A stretch of DNA of 64,000 nt from Alteromonas sp. ASW11-130. GTDB lineage: Bacteria; Pseudomonadota; Gammaproteobacteria; Enterobacterales; Alteromonadaceae. The first letter of the stretch is position 1. Every line of letters begins with the position of its first letter. The stretch is taken from positions 389,703 to 453,702 of the forward strand of contig NZ_JAPFRE010000027.1 in assembly GCF_026183735.1 (NCBI RefSeq), given 5' to 3'. This document shows, one piece after another, positions 45,114 through 54,066 of the stretch. A program made the translations under genes and the position numbers. Under the pieces are notes generated by a model. That model did no database searches. It saw only the letters and a program-made list of their open reading frames with translations, and was not told the DNA's origin.

Positions 45114-45468
45114 AAAATAATATTACTCCCCACACTATTGCCGCCAAGATCAGACTGACAAACACCGCTGCAGATCCTATATCTTTTGCTTTAGCAATAA
45201 GTAGGTGAATTTCCGTACTCACCCTATCTGCCAGCGCTTCAACCGCGCTGTTTAATAATTCTGCAATCAACACTATAAATAAGCTTAAAATAAGTAACAA
45301 CCTTTCAACCGTCGTTACATCTAAATAGCAAGCTATCGGAATGAGAACCAACATAGCTGCGAGCTCTTGCCGAATCGCCGCCTCACTTTTAAACGCAGCT
45401 TTTAATCCTTTTAGGGAATAGAGAGTGGCAAAGTATAACCGAGGAAAACCAGTATGTTTTGAGGTCAT
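45112..45468 (-). CDS. dgkA: Diacylglycerol kinase
   Basis: A 118-residue integral membrane protein with three helices. It matches DgkA: SLKGLKAAFKSEAAIRQEL near the N-terminus, then IVLIAELLNSAVEALADRVSTE with the catalytic Glu and AKDIGSAAVFVSLILAAIVWG. It phosphorylates diacylglycerol to phosphatidate in the inner membrane, recycling lipids from membrane-derived oligosaccharide synthesis. ATG 45468 is chosen over TTG 45480. Confidence 0.92.
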   Translation of the reverse strand: MTSKHTGFPRLYFATLYSLKGLKAAFKSEAAIRQELAAMLVLIPIACYLDVTTVERLLLILSLFIVLIAELLNSAVEALADRVSTEIHLLIAKAKDIGSAAVFVSLILAAIVWGVILF

Positions 45469-45640
45469 TGACGTGATCAAACCGCATTATTTAGAGTGTA
45501 TGAACTGGCATTAATGTTATTGCACTTTAACGCCAGTTTGTGAAAAAACTTACTTTAATCGTAGGCGTTATAGCAGGTCAACTATGTATCGCAAGATATA
45601 CACGAAAAAAGGCGGGCATAGTTGACCAATAGTGTGGTCG

Positions 45641-47650
45641 TTATACTACCCAACCTAATGACTGAGCTTGGTCGTAAGCATACTTGGGAACGTCTCTGTC
45701 AACAAAGTAATGGTGTAATAACATTACGCCTAACGCATGATTAAGAATCGCGTCGATCTGTACTTTATCTGAAATCGGGGTATCGCTTGATGCTTGTTTA
45801 ACAATCAATGACTCCAGGTAGTCGGCGTCCAATAACCCAGCCTTTTCAACTTTCTCGCGGCTGGCGAATTCGTTTAACAGCCGTTTTAGCTTCTCCCACT
45901 TCGCAGCATCGGTATGGGCTGGCGGGGCCATAAAAGCAAACTTTTCGCGTTCGTATAACGTTTGTGGCAGTACGCCTTTCATCGCCTCACGCAGCACGTA
46001 CTTTTCTTTAGACCCTTTTATACGCATCTCAGGTGGAATAGTTACCGCAAACTCGGCGAGTTTGTGATCCAGGAACGGAGGACGGGCTTCCATTGAATTA
46101 GCCATATCTACCCTATCCCCCCCCCAAGTCAGAATTTGACCCTCTAACATGGTTTTAATCCACACGTATTGTGCTTTATCCAAGGGATGACGGTCAGTGA
46201 GTTGGGAAGGATCTAGTTTTTCAGCAATCGCTGCGCCGGGTTCGTAATCTTTAATGTTCTCGCGATGCTTAGCGTGAAGAAGCTGTCGTGCATGTTCAGA
46301 ACACCCAAGCCACGGTTGTAAACAACTGGGTGTAAAACCTATTACATTATTTAGATCGTTCGATACGTATTCGTCTTTCGGCAACATCGCACCTTTGAAC
46401 AACTCATTTGACGTTTCTAATGAGTCCTTCCATTCAGTAGCTTGGTCTGCATTTAATCCTTCCATACCATGTAAAAACATGTCCTTACGAAAAGCAGGAT
46501 AACCCGCGAATAGTTCGTCTGAACCTTCCCCGGTTAACACCACCTTATAATTTACGTGACGAACTTGCTGACTCATCATTAATTTAGCCACGGCCAATGT
46601 ATTGTAAATTGTGCGTTCTGTATGCCAGATGGTCCTGGCAAAATTGTTGTAGAGTAACTCGGCATTAAGGGTGAGGATTTCGTGATCTGCTTGCACCGTT
46701 TCAGCCATTTCAGTGGCTATCTCGGTTTCATCATATTCGACATTATCAAAGCTGATTGTAAACGCTTTTAACGGGTATTGAGAATAGCCTGAGGCAAGCC
46801 CCAATATAGAGCATGAATCTATCCCACCCGACAGATAACATCCAACAGGTACATCTGCATTTAGCCTTAGCTGGACCGCATTGACTAATTCTCTGCGCAC
46901 GCCTTGAACATAAAAATCTTCAGTGTGCTCTTCGCGTTCACCGACCGTGGGGAATGTCATATCCCAGTATTTTTTTGTTTCAATATTTAGCTTGCCATCG
47001 TTGCGGGTGATTTTAAGCATATGACCCGGTTCAACCTGATGAATTCCTTTAAATGCTGTGGTACCTGGAACCATTACTTGTATGAGTTGGTGGAATAGTC
47101 CTTCCGAATCCAGTTCAGCTTTTACATCTGGGTGAGCAAGAATAACTTTTACTTCCGACCCAAACACCAGAGAATCATTTGTTTCAGTCCAATAAAGAGG
47201 TTTGACTCCAAAGCGATCTCTGACCAAGTACAGACAATCTTTGTGTTCATCGTATAAAGCAAACGCAAACTCGCCACGTAATTTGGTAAGTGTTTCTTCC
47301 ATGCCAAAACACTCATACAAAGCGGGTAGCACTTCAGAATCACTTTTACTGGTAAATGGTTTCCCTCGTGCCAGTAAGTCGGTGCGGAGTCGTTGATAAT
47401 CATAAAATTCACCATTGTGTACACACATGGTTTGTCCGCCATGCAACCAGAAGGGTTGGCGCCCACGGTTTTGGTCCAAATCTATGATAGAAAGACGCGC
47501 ATGACTCATCCCTACTCCCATTTCCGCTGGATTACAGTATCCATAACTGTCGGGCCCACGGTGATGCATAATGGCAGCCATGTTCACTAAAGTTTGTGAG
47601 TCAATCGCGTGCTGCTTGGTCGCACTAAAAATTCCGGCAATACCACACAT
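45641..47650 (-). CDS. asnB: Asparagine synthetase (glutamine-hydrolysing), long form
   Basis: A 669-residue class II amidotransferase. Cys2 after Met (MCGIAGIF) is the glutaminase nucleophile, with HHRGPDS and VHNGEFYDY. The synthetase domain has the ATP loop LSGGIDSCSILGLA (274-279) and LTGEGSDELFAGYP. It is about 115 residues longer than E. coli AsnB, with extra sequence between the ATP loop and the C-terminus. It lies 30 bp downstream of an ATCase paralogue on the same strand, in a unit that also encodes a symporter, so its acceptor may be other than free aspartate. Confidence 0.88.
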   Translation of the reverse strand: MCGIAGIFSATKQHAIDSQTLVNMAAIMHHRGPDSYGYCNPAEMGVGMSHARLSIIDLDQNRGRQPFWLHGGQTMCVHNGEFYDYQRLRTDLLARGKPFTSKSDSEVLPALYECFGMEETLTKLRGEFAFALYDEHKDCLYLVRDRFGVKPLYWTETNDSLVFGSEVKVILAHPDVKAELDSEGLFHQLIQVMVPGTTAFKGIHQVEPGHMLKITRNDGKLNIETKKYWDMTFPTVGEREEHTEDFYVQGVRRELVNAVQLRLNADVPVGCYLSGGIDSCSILGLASGYSQYPLKAFTISFDNVEYDETEIATEMAETVQADHEILTLNAELLYNNFARTIWHTERTIYNTLAVAKLMMSQQVRHVNYKVVLTGEGSDELFAGYPAFRKDMFLHGMEGLNADQATEWKDSLETSNELFKGAMLPKDEYVSNDLNNVIGFTPSCLQPWLGCSEHARQLLHAKHRENIKDYEPGAAIAEKLDPSQLTDRHPLDKAQYVWIKTMLEGQILTWGGDRVDMANSMEARPPFLDHKLAEFAVTIPPEMRIKGSKEKYVLREAMKGVLPQTLYEREKFAFMAPPAHTDAAKWEKLKRLLNEFASREKVEKAGLLDADYLESLIVKQASSDTPISDKVQIDAILNHALGVMLLHHYFVDRDVPKYAYDQAQSLGWVV

Positions 47651-47680
47651 AAGTTTTTGATTCCCCTTAGTGAATTTGAG

Positions 47681-48754
47681 TTAAACGATATCTAATACGC
47701 GTTCAGCGCGCTGCACTAGACAGGTCAGAAGTGCTTGCCGTAAAAATACGGCCCCCCTGGCCTGAGAGAAATACCAATTATGTTCAGTGCCATCCAAGCT
47801 GGAACAAAGCTCTGCGCCTCGTGCTAACGGGTGCAATATTATGGCGCTTTTCTTTAGGGGGGAGTCGCTGGTGATATGAAAATTGTTTCCATATTGATTA
47901 AATGAATTACCTTCCCACGCTATCGCATTGATGTAGACCACGTCCGCTTCGGGTAACACATCATCTAATCGATCGCACGTTTGCAGTTCGATACCGGCTG
48001 TAATCAACTGATTCGCTTGACCTTCATCGAACATAGTTTCCCAGTTTTGATCATTAACAATAATGACTTGATTAAAGCATTCAGGAAATAGTGAAACTAA
48101 TTTAAGTAGACTGCGTACTGTGCGCATTTTTGAAGGTAAACCGACGACACATAAATTGATTTTTTCTTTACCTTCTGACGTAATCAGCTTAGGCATCCAC
48201 TTAAAAATGGTATAGAGATCGGCCATCGCTTGTGTGGGATGTTCGTCCGTGCCGTTACCTGCGTTGATAATGGGGATACGCAACGCACCCATCATATCGC
48301 GCACTGAGTTTGCGTTAGTATCGCGCAAGACCACGCAATCTCCATAGTTGTTGAACATTTCACCAACGTCAGTCAGACTTTCTCCTTTAGCTATACCGGT
48401 TGTAGATCGATCGGTAATTGACATAATGTCACCGCCCAGTCTATGCCAGGCGCTTTCAAACGATAAACGTGTCCGGGTACTAGGTTCATAGAATGCCGAG
48501 ATCAAAATTTTTCCTTGCAAAGACGTGCCGAAGCGATCGGGGTTGGCTTCGTACTTAGCCGCCAACCGAAACAGTTGCAATAGTGAATCTCGCTCAAATT
48601 GGTCGATGGAATAAATATGGCGACTACTTAGTTTGCTTAAATGATCACCATCTTCCTGGATTGCCCGAAGTAAATTTTTGGGATGCGCATTGCCATAGAC
48701 ATCGGGCCGTTCCCGATTAAATTTAACCACCGCCTCTAGGTCGGCTTTTACCAT
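47681..48754 (-). CDS. Aspartate/ornithine carbamoyltransferase-family enzyme of unknown acceptor
   Basis: A 357-residue transcarbamylase with a roughly 45-residue N-terminal extension. Carbamoyl-phosphate residues are kept: STRTR (92-96), Lys123 (IAKGESL), HPTQ (172-175) and Arg211 (KMRTVRSL). The aspartate-site loop that reads YMTRVQKER in E. coli PyrB is YINAIAWEG here, so Arg229 and Gln231 equivalents are Ala, and the HPLPR motif is HPLAR. It therefore should not be a normal PyrB. It is not accompanied by pyrI. The start overlaps a 40-residue gene by 7 bp; asnB follows. Confidence 0.85.
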   Translation of the reverse strand: MVKADLEAVVKFNRERPDVYGNAHPKNLLRAIQEDGDHLSKLSSRHIYSIDQFERDSLLQLFRLAAKYEANPDRFGTSLQGKILISAFYEPSTRTRLSFESAWHRLGGDIMSITDRSTTGIAKGESLTDVGEMFNNYGDCVVLRDTNANSVRDMMGALRIPIINAGNGTDEHPTQAMADLYTIFKWMPKLITSEGKEKINLCVVGLPSKMRTVRSLLKLVSLFPECFNQVIIVNDQNWETMFDEGQANQLITAGIELQTCDRLDDVLPEADVVYINAIAWEGNSFNQYGNNFHITSDSPLKKSAIILHPLARGAELCSSLDGTEHNWYFSQARGAVFLRQALLTCLVQRAERVLDIV

Positions 48755-48870
48755 AACGATTTACCTTTAATATCTTTGATAAGCCAGTACAACAGAAGTA
48801 ACGGACTTACACAGCTCGTTATAAAACAAACATAAACTAGAAAAGTAAGCACAGATTCGGATAAATACAT
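48748..48870 (-). CDS. 40-residue single-span membrane protein
   Basis: GGAGTAACGC precedes ATG 48870, and the product MYLSESVLTFLVYVCFITSC continues with a second hydrophobic stretch to a basic end KDIKGKSLW. It starts 3 bp after the symporter stop and overlaps the transcarbamylase start by 7 bp. Position and coupling indicate a real gene. Several sodium-solute symporters need a small membrane subunit, so it may be an accessory subunit of the neighbour; inferred from context only. Confidence 0.65.
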   Translation of the reverse strand: MYLSESVLTFLVYVCFITSCVSPLLLLYWLIKDIKGKSLW

Positions 48871-48873
48871 GCG

Positions 48874-50286
48874 TTACTCCTGAAGGCTATGCCACGTAAA
48901 AATAGATTGGCTGCGCCATATGCCAATGCGACAAATAGCTAATGAAATAGCGCATGAGGTAATGGCCGCCACGTAAAACCCAATTGTAAAATACCCGATC
49001 AACCCAGCGGCGGTGCCGAATGCCATGGCAAGTGCGGCATAACCACCGCTGAGTTTTGGCTGATAGATACCATAAACTATAGGCCAAATCGTGGCTGCGA
49101 CGAATGCCCCAGTAAAGTTTAATAACGCACCTAATGTAGTGAGCTTTAGTGCAGCTACACACCATGTTGAAAGTCCCAATCCAATAACGATTAGCCTATT
49201 GATTTTGAGAAGTTGATTGGACGATGCTTTGGTCATAAACACTCGCTTGGCGATATCCTGGGTTAGGAGATCCGAAGTTGCGGCGAGTAAGGAATCCATA
49301 CTGGATGCTAATGCTGAAAATACAACGATAAAAATAAACACTGCACCTATTTTGCCCAGTAGCGCAGCAGCTACCATAGGACCAACCATATCAGCGCTAG
49401 GGGGCGACACGTTTAGACTGCTCGCCGCCAATGCAATGAAACCAGTAACAATTGGAATGGGAAGCCACAGTAATCCGGCGGTTAAATAAGACTTCTTACC
49501 AATTGACGGGGCGAACGCGAATGCTCGCGACCACCAAACATTGGAGTGAAATATTTCGCCGATGCCGAAAAATACATTATTAAAGAAAAACATGATGGCC
49601 GCGGGGAAAAGCAAATTTAATAGTTCTGGCTGACTGGCAGTAAGATTGCTGTGAATGGCAGTAAACCCAACTTGGTCTATACATACCCAGGCGATAAAAA
49701 CTACACCAACAATAATCACGATAGACTGTACAAAATCGGTAGCGATAACTGCTTTGAGCCCGCCCAACAGCGTATAGACCACACAAATAACTAATATAGC
49801 CGTCATGCCGGTATAATAATCCAGCTCGCTCAACGAAGATAATAACAACCCTCCAGCCATACCTAGACTGACTAGCCAACCTAGGGCGTAACACAAAGAA
49901 ATCACCATAAACGCAATCCAGGATGCTTTACCGTAGCGTCGATAAATAAAGTCGCCACTGGTAAACCCGTTGGGGAGGAGCGCTTTAATCTTCGCTGCTA
50001 ACGGCGCAAACAGGATTAATCCTAATGCGGCCATGCTGTATCCCAACATACCCCAGATACCAAACTGATAAGTTAGCTGAGGAGCCACCAACGTGGTATT
50101 GCTCGTGATCCATGTGGCCATAGCGGTTGCAGTCGCCATAGCGAATCCGACGTTTCTGCCGGCTAATGCGTAATCGTCAATAGTTCGATTGTTTCTGCCC
50201 AGATACCATCCCCATACGATCCAGACGATACCAAATATTATAAGGATACCCAGCGCATTTGATGAAGCCAGTGTGAATTCAGTCAT
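48874..50286 (-). CDS. Sodium:solute symporter (SSS family)
   Basis: About 470 residues with 12-13 hydrophobic helices. SSS-family hallmarks: YALAGRNVGFAMATATAMATWIT, DFIYRRYGKASWIAFM, YTLLGGLKAVIATDFVQSIVIIVG and VFSALASSMDSLLAATSDLLTQDI. It should take up an organic solute with Na+; the substrate cannot be read, but neighbours suggest an amide, ureido or carbamoyl compound. ATG 50286 is the natural start for a short N-terminus; ATG 50304 would overlap the upstream gene by 17 bp. No strong Shine-Dalgarno sequence for either. Confidence 0.87.
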   Translation of the reverse strand: MTEFTLASSNALGILIIFGIVWIVWGWYLGRNNRTIDDYALAGRNVGFAMATATAMATWITSNTTLVAPQLTYQFGIWGMLGYSMAALGLILFAPLAAKIKALLPNGFTSGDFIYRRYGKASWIAFMVISLCYALGWLVSLGMAGGLLLSSLSELDYYTGMTAILVICVVYTLLGGLKAVIATDFVQSIVIIVGVVFIAWVCIDQVGFTAIHSNLTASQPELLNLLFPAAIMFFFNNVFFGIGEIFHSNVWWSRAFAFAPSIGKKSYLTAGLLWLPIPIVTGFIALAASSLNVSPPSADMVGPMVAAALLGKIGAVFIFIVVFSALASSMDSLLAATSDLLTQDIAKRVFMTKASSNQLLKINRLIVIGLGLSTWCVAALKLTTLGALLNFTGAFVAATIWPIVYGIYQPKLSGGYAALAMAFGTAAGLIGYFTIGFYVAAITSCAISLAICRIGIWRSQSIFTWHSLQE

Positions 50287-50287
50287 C

Positions 50288-50707
50288 TTAGGCGCGGGTC
50301 CCATTCTGCTTGATCAAGGTTAATACGAGGTAAGCAAACATCAATGCACCGAGCGCAAATAGTATGAAGGCAATTTTTAGTGAGTAATGGCGAACTTCAA
50401 CAGTTCCGATTAGATAGTTTTTATGTTGATGAGTTAGCTGCACTTTATATTGGCCGTTAGCCAAACCACTCACTACCCATCCCTGCTCTGCTATGACTGG
50501 GTAAGATACTTGAACCTGGCCATATTTATCAATAATTTGAAACTGGGTGAAATTACTGAAGTCTGATTGCCACGATATCGTAAGGGTACCGTCATTGGAG
50601 GTAAAGCTCTGGGGACCTTCAGCCGCAATTACTTGCGCTGTAAATATTAAAATCCCAGCGAAAAGTATAAAGTAATTGCTCGTAAAGCACAGGTTTTTTG
50701 GCTGCAT
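50288..50707 (-). CDS. Exported beta-domain protein with C-terminal membrane anchor
   Basis: A 139-residue protein: signal peptide (YFILFAGILIFTAQVIAAE), a single beta-rich domain of about 75 residues resembling a fibronectin type III module (TLTISWQSDFSNFTQFQII, VSGLANGQYKVQLTHQH), then a transmembrane helix LKIAFILFALGALMFAYLVLTLI near the end. It is encoded directly upstream of, and coupled to, the symporter gene, suggesting a periplasmic accessory protein of that transporter. No family recognised. Confidence 0.65.
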   Translation of the reverse strand: MQPKNLCFTSNYFILFAGILIFTAQVIAAEGPQSFTSNDGTLTISWQSDFSNFTQFQIIDKYGQVQVSYPVIAEQGWVVSGLANGQYKVQLTHQHKNYLIGTVEVRHYSLKIAFILFALGALMFAYLVLTLIKQNGTRA

Positions 50708-50848
50708 TCGTTCCCCTTTCCGATACTTTAAATTAGCCTACTAATAATTTGCACTGAATTCAAAGTCAAACTACCTTCTATGTATTTGGTGGTCGTTCAG
50801 ATCTTGTGACGAGTGAATTGTCGCTGGCTTTTTTGCTAAAGGATTATT

Positions 50849-52087
50849 ATGTCATTACCCGCTGTAAACCTAGATAGATTGCGGTCAGACCTATTTTCTT
50901 TATTTACAATAGGCTATGACCCTAAGACTAAAGGAGTAACCCGCTTAGGCTTTACTAAAGCAGATAGCGAAGCGAAGAAATGGTTAATAAATAGATTTGA
51001 GAACGAAGGGTTTTGCGCAAGTATCGATCATGCTGGAAACGTTCGTGGTCGTATGGACAATAAAATAGTCAATCAAGTTGTCGCTACAGGATCGCATATC
51101 GACACAGTGATATCGGGTGGGATGTTTGATGGAGCGCTGGGTGTATTAGCTGGCCTGGAAGTGATGCGAGTTGTTAAAGAAAACAATATTGAGCTAAAAA
51201 TACCCTTGGAGGTATTCGCGTTTGCAGAAGAAGAAGGTCGATTTGGTGGCATGATGGGAGTACAGGCTCTTATAGGCGAACTCACACCACAATGGATTTT
51301 AAAGGCACACGATGTGAACGGTGTGATGCTGGAAGAAGAGCTGAAAAAAGCAGGTCTTGATCCGTTAAGTGTACTTGATGCAAGGGTTGAATCCGACTAC
51401 TTCAAAAGCTTTATTGAATTGCATATAGAGCAAGGCCCCGTGTTGGATACAATAAAAAAACCTATTGGCGTAGTGTCATCTATCTCTGGCGTATACAAAT
51501 GGATAGTACGGTTAATCGGAAAATCGAACCACGCCGGAACAGCGCCAATGAATATGCGCAGCGATGCTTTTATGGGGTTGGCTAACTTTGCAAATGAGAT
51601 CCCTCGAATTATTGATGAAGAAGGTTCGGATAAAAGTCGCTTAACAGTAGGAAAAGTCGATTTAAAACCAGGCCACGCCCATACGGTACCTGGCGAAGTG
51701 GAATTTACATTAGTTGGCCGCGACGTGGATACTGAAGTTATGCGCGCGCTAGCCGATAGTTGCCGAAAGGTGCTGTCTGCTATCGCCAGAAAACATAAAC
51801 TCATGTTCGAGTTTGAGCAGATGAGTTGGCTTGATCCACAACCTATGTCTGACAAAGTGATCAGTTTAATCAAAACAGAAGCCCAGAATCTCGAATTGCC
51901 ATTTGAGATTATGCCCAGCGGGGCTGGACATGACGCACAGCATATGGCAAAAGTTACTGAGGCGGGGATGATATTTGTTCCATCAGTAGCTGGCGTCAGT
52001 CATGCACCTGACGAATGGACACACTGGCAGGATATTGAAAAAGGCGCTAACCTGCTGCTGCGTTCTTTACTGCAACTAGCCCGCTAA
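50849..52087 (+). CDS. M20-family Zn-dependent amidase (hydantoinase/carbamoylase type)
   Basis: A 412-residue protein with the two-metal site of the allantoate amidohydrolase / N-carbamoyl-L-amino-acid hydrolase branch: GSHIDTV (His, Asp), FAEEEGRFGG (the Glu pair), HIEQGPVLD, GKSNHAGTAPM in the dimerisation lid, and GAGHDAQHM with SHAPDEW near the end. It cleaves N-carbamoyl or related ureido bonds. It is divergent from the symporter operon, with 140 bp between, and opposite to an FMN glutamate-synthase-like gene. An N-carbamoyl compound is a natural link with the transcarbamylase 2 kb away. Confidence 0.88.
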   Translation: MSLPAVNLDRLRSDLFSLFTIGYDPKTKGVTRLGFTKADSEAKKWLINRFENEGFCASIDHAGNVRGRMDNKIVNQVVATGSHIDTVISGGMFDGALGVLAGLEVMRVVKENNIELKIPLEVFAFAEEEGRFGGMMGVQALIGELTPQWILKAHDVNGVMLEEELKKAGLDPLSVLDARVESDYFKSFIELHIEQGPVLDTIKKPIGVVSSISGVYKWIVRLIGKSNHAGTAPMNMRSDAFMGLANFANEIPRIIDEEGSDKSRLTVGKVDLKPGHAHTVPGEVEFTLVGRDVDTEVMRALADSCRKVLSAIARKHKLMFEFEQMSWLDPQPMSDKVISLIKTEAQNLELPFEIMPSGAGHDAQHMAKVTEAGMIFVPSVAGVSHAPDEWTHWQDIEKGANLLLRSLLQLAR

Positions 52088-52089
52088 TT

Positions 52090-53748
52090 TTATGCGTGCT
52101 CCTCTTTAACGCTATGTTTATCTACTGCTTCCGTGGACTCCTCTACTTCCGCTAAATGACTGGCTGGCATAAAGGTTTCAGCAGTGGCTTCTTTAACATG
52201 AATTGCAAAGGGTTTTGGCACGTTATCACCTAGCAAACTGCCTTTGCGAATGAGAGGAAAGAGTTCATCGTAGCGTTTAATAGTGGCTTGGTCGACTCGC
52301 CTAAATATATGCGTTCGGTTTAACTGTTCAACTGATGGATGACCCGTGGATGACAGAATATCTACTAACGCATGCATGGTTTTTCGATGAAACTGGTAAA
52401 CTCGTTCGTATTTGTCTTCCACACTAAGCCCTCGCGCTAACAATGGGTCTTGCGTGGCTACACCTGAAGGACAGCGGTTGGTATTACAAGAAAGCGAATG
52501 TATACATCCTAATGCCAGCATCATCCCTCTGGCACTATTGCAAATATCAGCGCCTAAGCTTAGGTTCTTAATTACGTGAAACGCAGTAATAATCTTTCCG
52601 GACGCAATAATTCTAATATCATTACGCAAGTTGAATCCTACAAGACAGTCTTCAACGAATGCTAGAGCTTCCCGAAGTGGAAAACCAATCGAATTAGTAT
52701 ATTCAAGAGGTGCCGCACCTGTACCCCCTTCGCCTCCATCTATTGTAATAAAGTCGGGCTTGATACCAGACTCATGCATCGCTTTACATATGGCGATAAA
52801 TTCACTTTTGCGTCCCAGGGCCAGCTTTATGCCAATCGGTTTACCCCCAGAGAGTTCTCGCAACCTTTTGACAAAATTGAGTAGCTCAATTGGCGTAGTA
52901 AAAGCAGAGTGTCGCGCAGGGGAATCGACTTGAGTATAAGGCTCTACCCCTCTAATTGTGGCAATCTCTGGAGTGTTTTTATCCGCGGGTAAAATCCCTC
53001 CATGACCCGGCTTGGCGCCCTGAGATAACTTAATTTCAATCATCTTCACATTTTTAAGGTTCGCCTTTTCTTCAAATTTTTCTGCAGAAAAGGTGCCATC
53101 GTTATTCCGGCACCCAAAGTAACCTGTGCCTATCTGCCAAACTAAGTCCCCCTCGCCACTTAAATGATAAGGAGATATCCCGCCTTCCCCTGTATTATGA
53201 TAAAAATTCCCTTTTTTTGCGCCGCGGTTTAAAGCTAGTACGGCATTCGCGCTTAAGCTACCGAAACTCATCGCAGAGATGTTTAAGATACTAGCACTAT
53301 AGGGCTGTTTGCAGTCGGGCCCTCCCACTACAATGCGCGGGTCTTTATCCATTTCTTCAACCCCCATAGCCGAAAGCGAGTGTCCAATCCATTCATAACC
53401 ATCGCGATAGGTATCCATCTGGGTTCCAAAGGGTATTGTTTCCCGAGCTTCTTTAGCCCGTTGATAAACAATCGACCGCATCATACGACTAATGGGTTTC
53501 CCGGAGGTATTATCCTCTATCAGATACTGTTGAATGTAGGGGCGCAGGCTTTCTATCGTCCAGCGAACGCGTCCTATTAAAGGAAAGTTTCTTAAAACGG
53601 TATGTTCTTTCTGAATGCTGTCAAACGTGGCTAGCAGCAAGAGATACCCTGTCAACAATAATAATATCCAAGCGGGTTCCCACAAATAGCCAAGACCAAT
53701 ATTGACTACAACGAGAAGGATAAGAAAAGTAAGAATTCTTAAACGCAC
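52090..53748 (-). CDS. FMN-binding glutamate-synthase-family protein
   Basis: A 552-residue protein: an N-terminal hydrophobic hairpin (about residues 3-40), then a GltB-type FMN barrel. Blocks are SAMSFGSLSANAVLALNRGA, GGISPYHLSGEGDLVWQIGTG, IEIKLSQGAKPGHGG, ITIDGGEGGTGAAP, and the [3Fe-4S] cysteine region LGCIHSLSCNTNRCPSGVATQ. It lacks the glutaminase domain, so it is a stand-alone synthase or related oxidoreductase as seen in several bacteria and archaea. Its in vivo substrate is not established. Convergent with the amidase gene, 2 bp apart. Confidence 0.88.
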   Translation of the reverse strand: MRLRILTFLILLVVVNIGLGYLWEPAWILLLLTGYLLLLATFDSIQKEHTVLRNFPLIGRVRWTIESLRPYIQQYLIEDNTSGKPISRMMRSIVYQRAKEARETIPFGTQMDTYRDGYEWIGHSLSAMGVEEMDKDPRIVVGGPDCKQPYSASILNISAMSFGSLSANAVLALNRGAKKGNFYHNTGEGGISPYHLSGEGDLVWQIGTGYFGCRNNDGTFSAEKFEEKANLKNVKMIEIKLSQGAKPGHGGILPADKNTPEIATIRGVEPYTQVDSPARHSAFTTPIELLNFVKRLRELSGGKPIGIKLALGRKSEFIAICKAMHESGIKPDFITIDGGEGGTGAAPLEYTNSIGFPLREALAFVEDCLVGFNLRNDIRIIASGKIITAFHVIKNLSLGADICNSARGMMLALGCIHSLSCNTNRCPSGVATQDPLLARGLSVEDKYERVYQFHRKTMHALVDILSSTGHPSVEQLNRTHIFRRVDQATIKRYDELFPLIRKGSLLGDNVPKPFAIHVKEATAETFMPASHLAEVEESTEAVDKHSVKEEHA

Positions 53749-54066
53749 AATTGAATCCAGTCAGGAATTTCAATTGAGTATGGCTCAAAAGACGTGTTAG
53801 ATCAGACAAATACAAGTAATTATTACTTTCTCGTTAAAATTAGCCTGCTATTAACTATTTGTATCACGTTATGTCCCCCCCTTCAGACTGGTTACGCGTA
53901 ACGAATTGATGCAGGGAATACTCGGGCGAACTAGCAAATGAGCGTAATTTTTAACCGATTAGCATGGAGTTTATAAAAAGTCCCGTAAAGACGTTTTACA
54001 TTACCTTCAACTTGTCGCATTCTAAATCCAAACCCGATTGAATCCGTTTATGGAATTTCGTTATTT
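53749..54066. other. Divergent promoter region with repeated palindrome
   Basis: About 320 bp between the FMN-enzyme gene and the Kef-type antiporter gene. It carries the GACTGGTTACGCGTAAC site described separately. Confidence 0.5.
53886..53902. promoter_or_regulatory. Second GACTGGTTACGCGTAAC site
   Basis: Identical over 17 bp to the sequence at 38907-38923 and located 165 bp before the antiporter gene. The GTTACGCGTAAC part is a perfect 12-bp palindrome. Confidence 0.5.
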
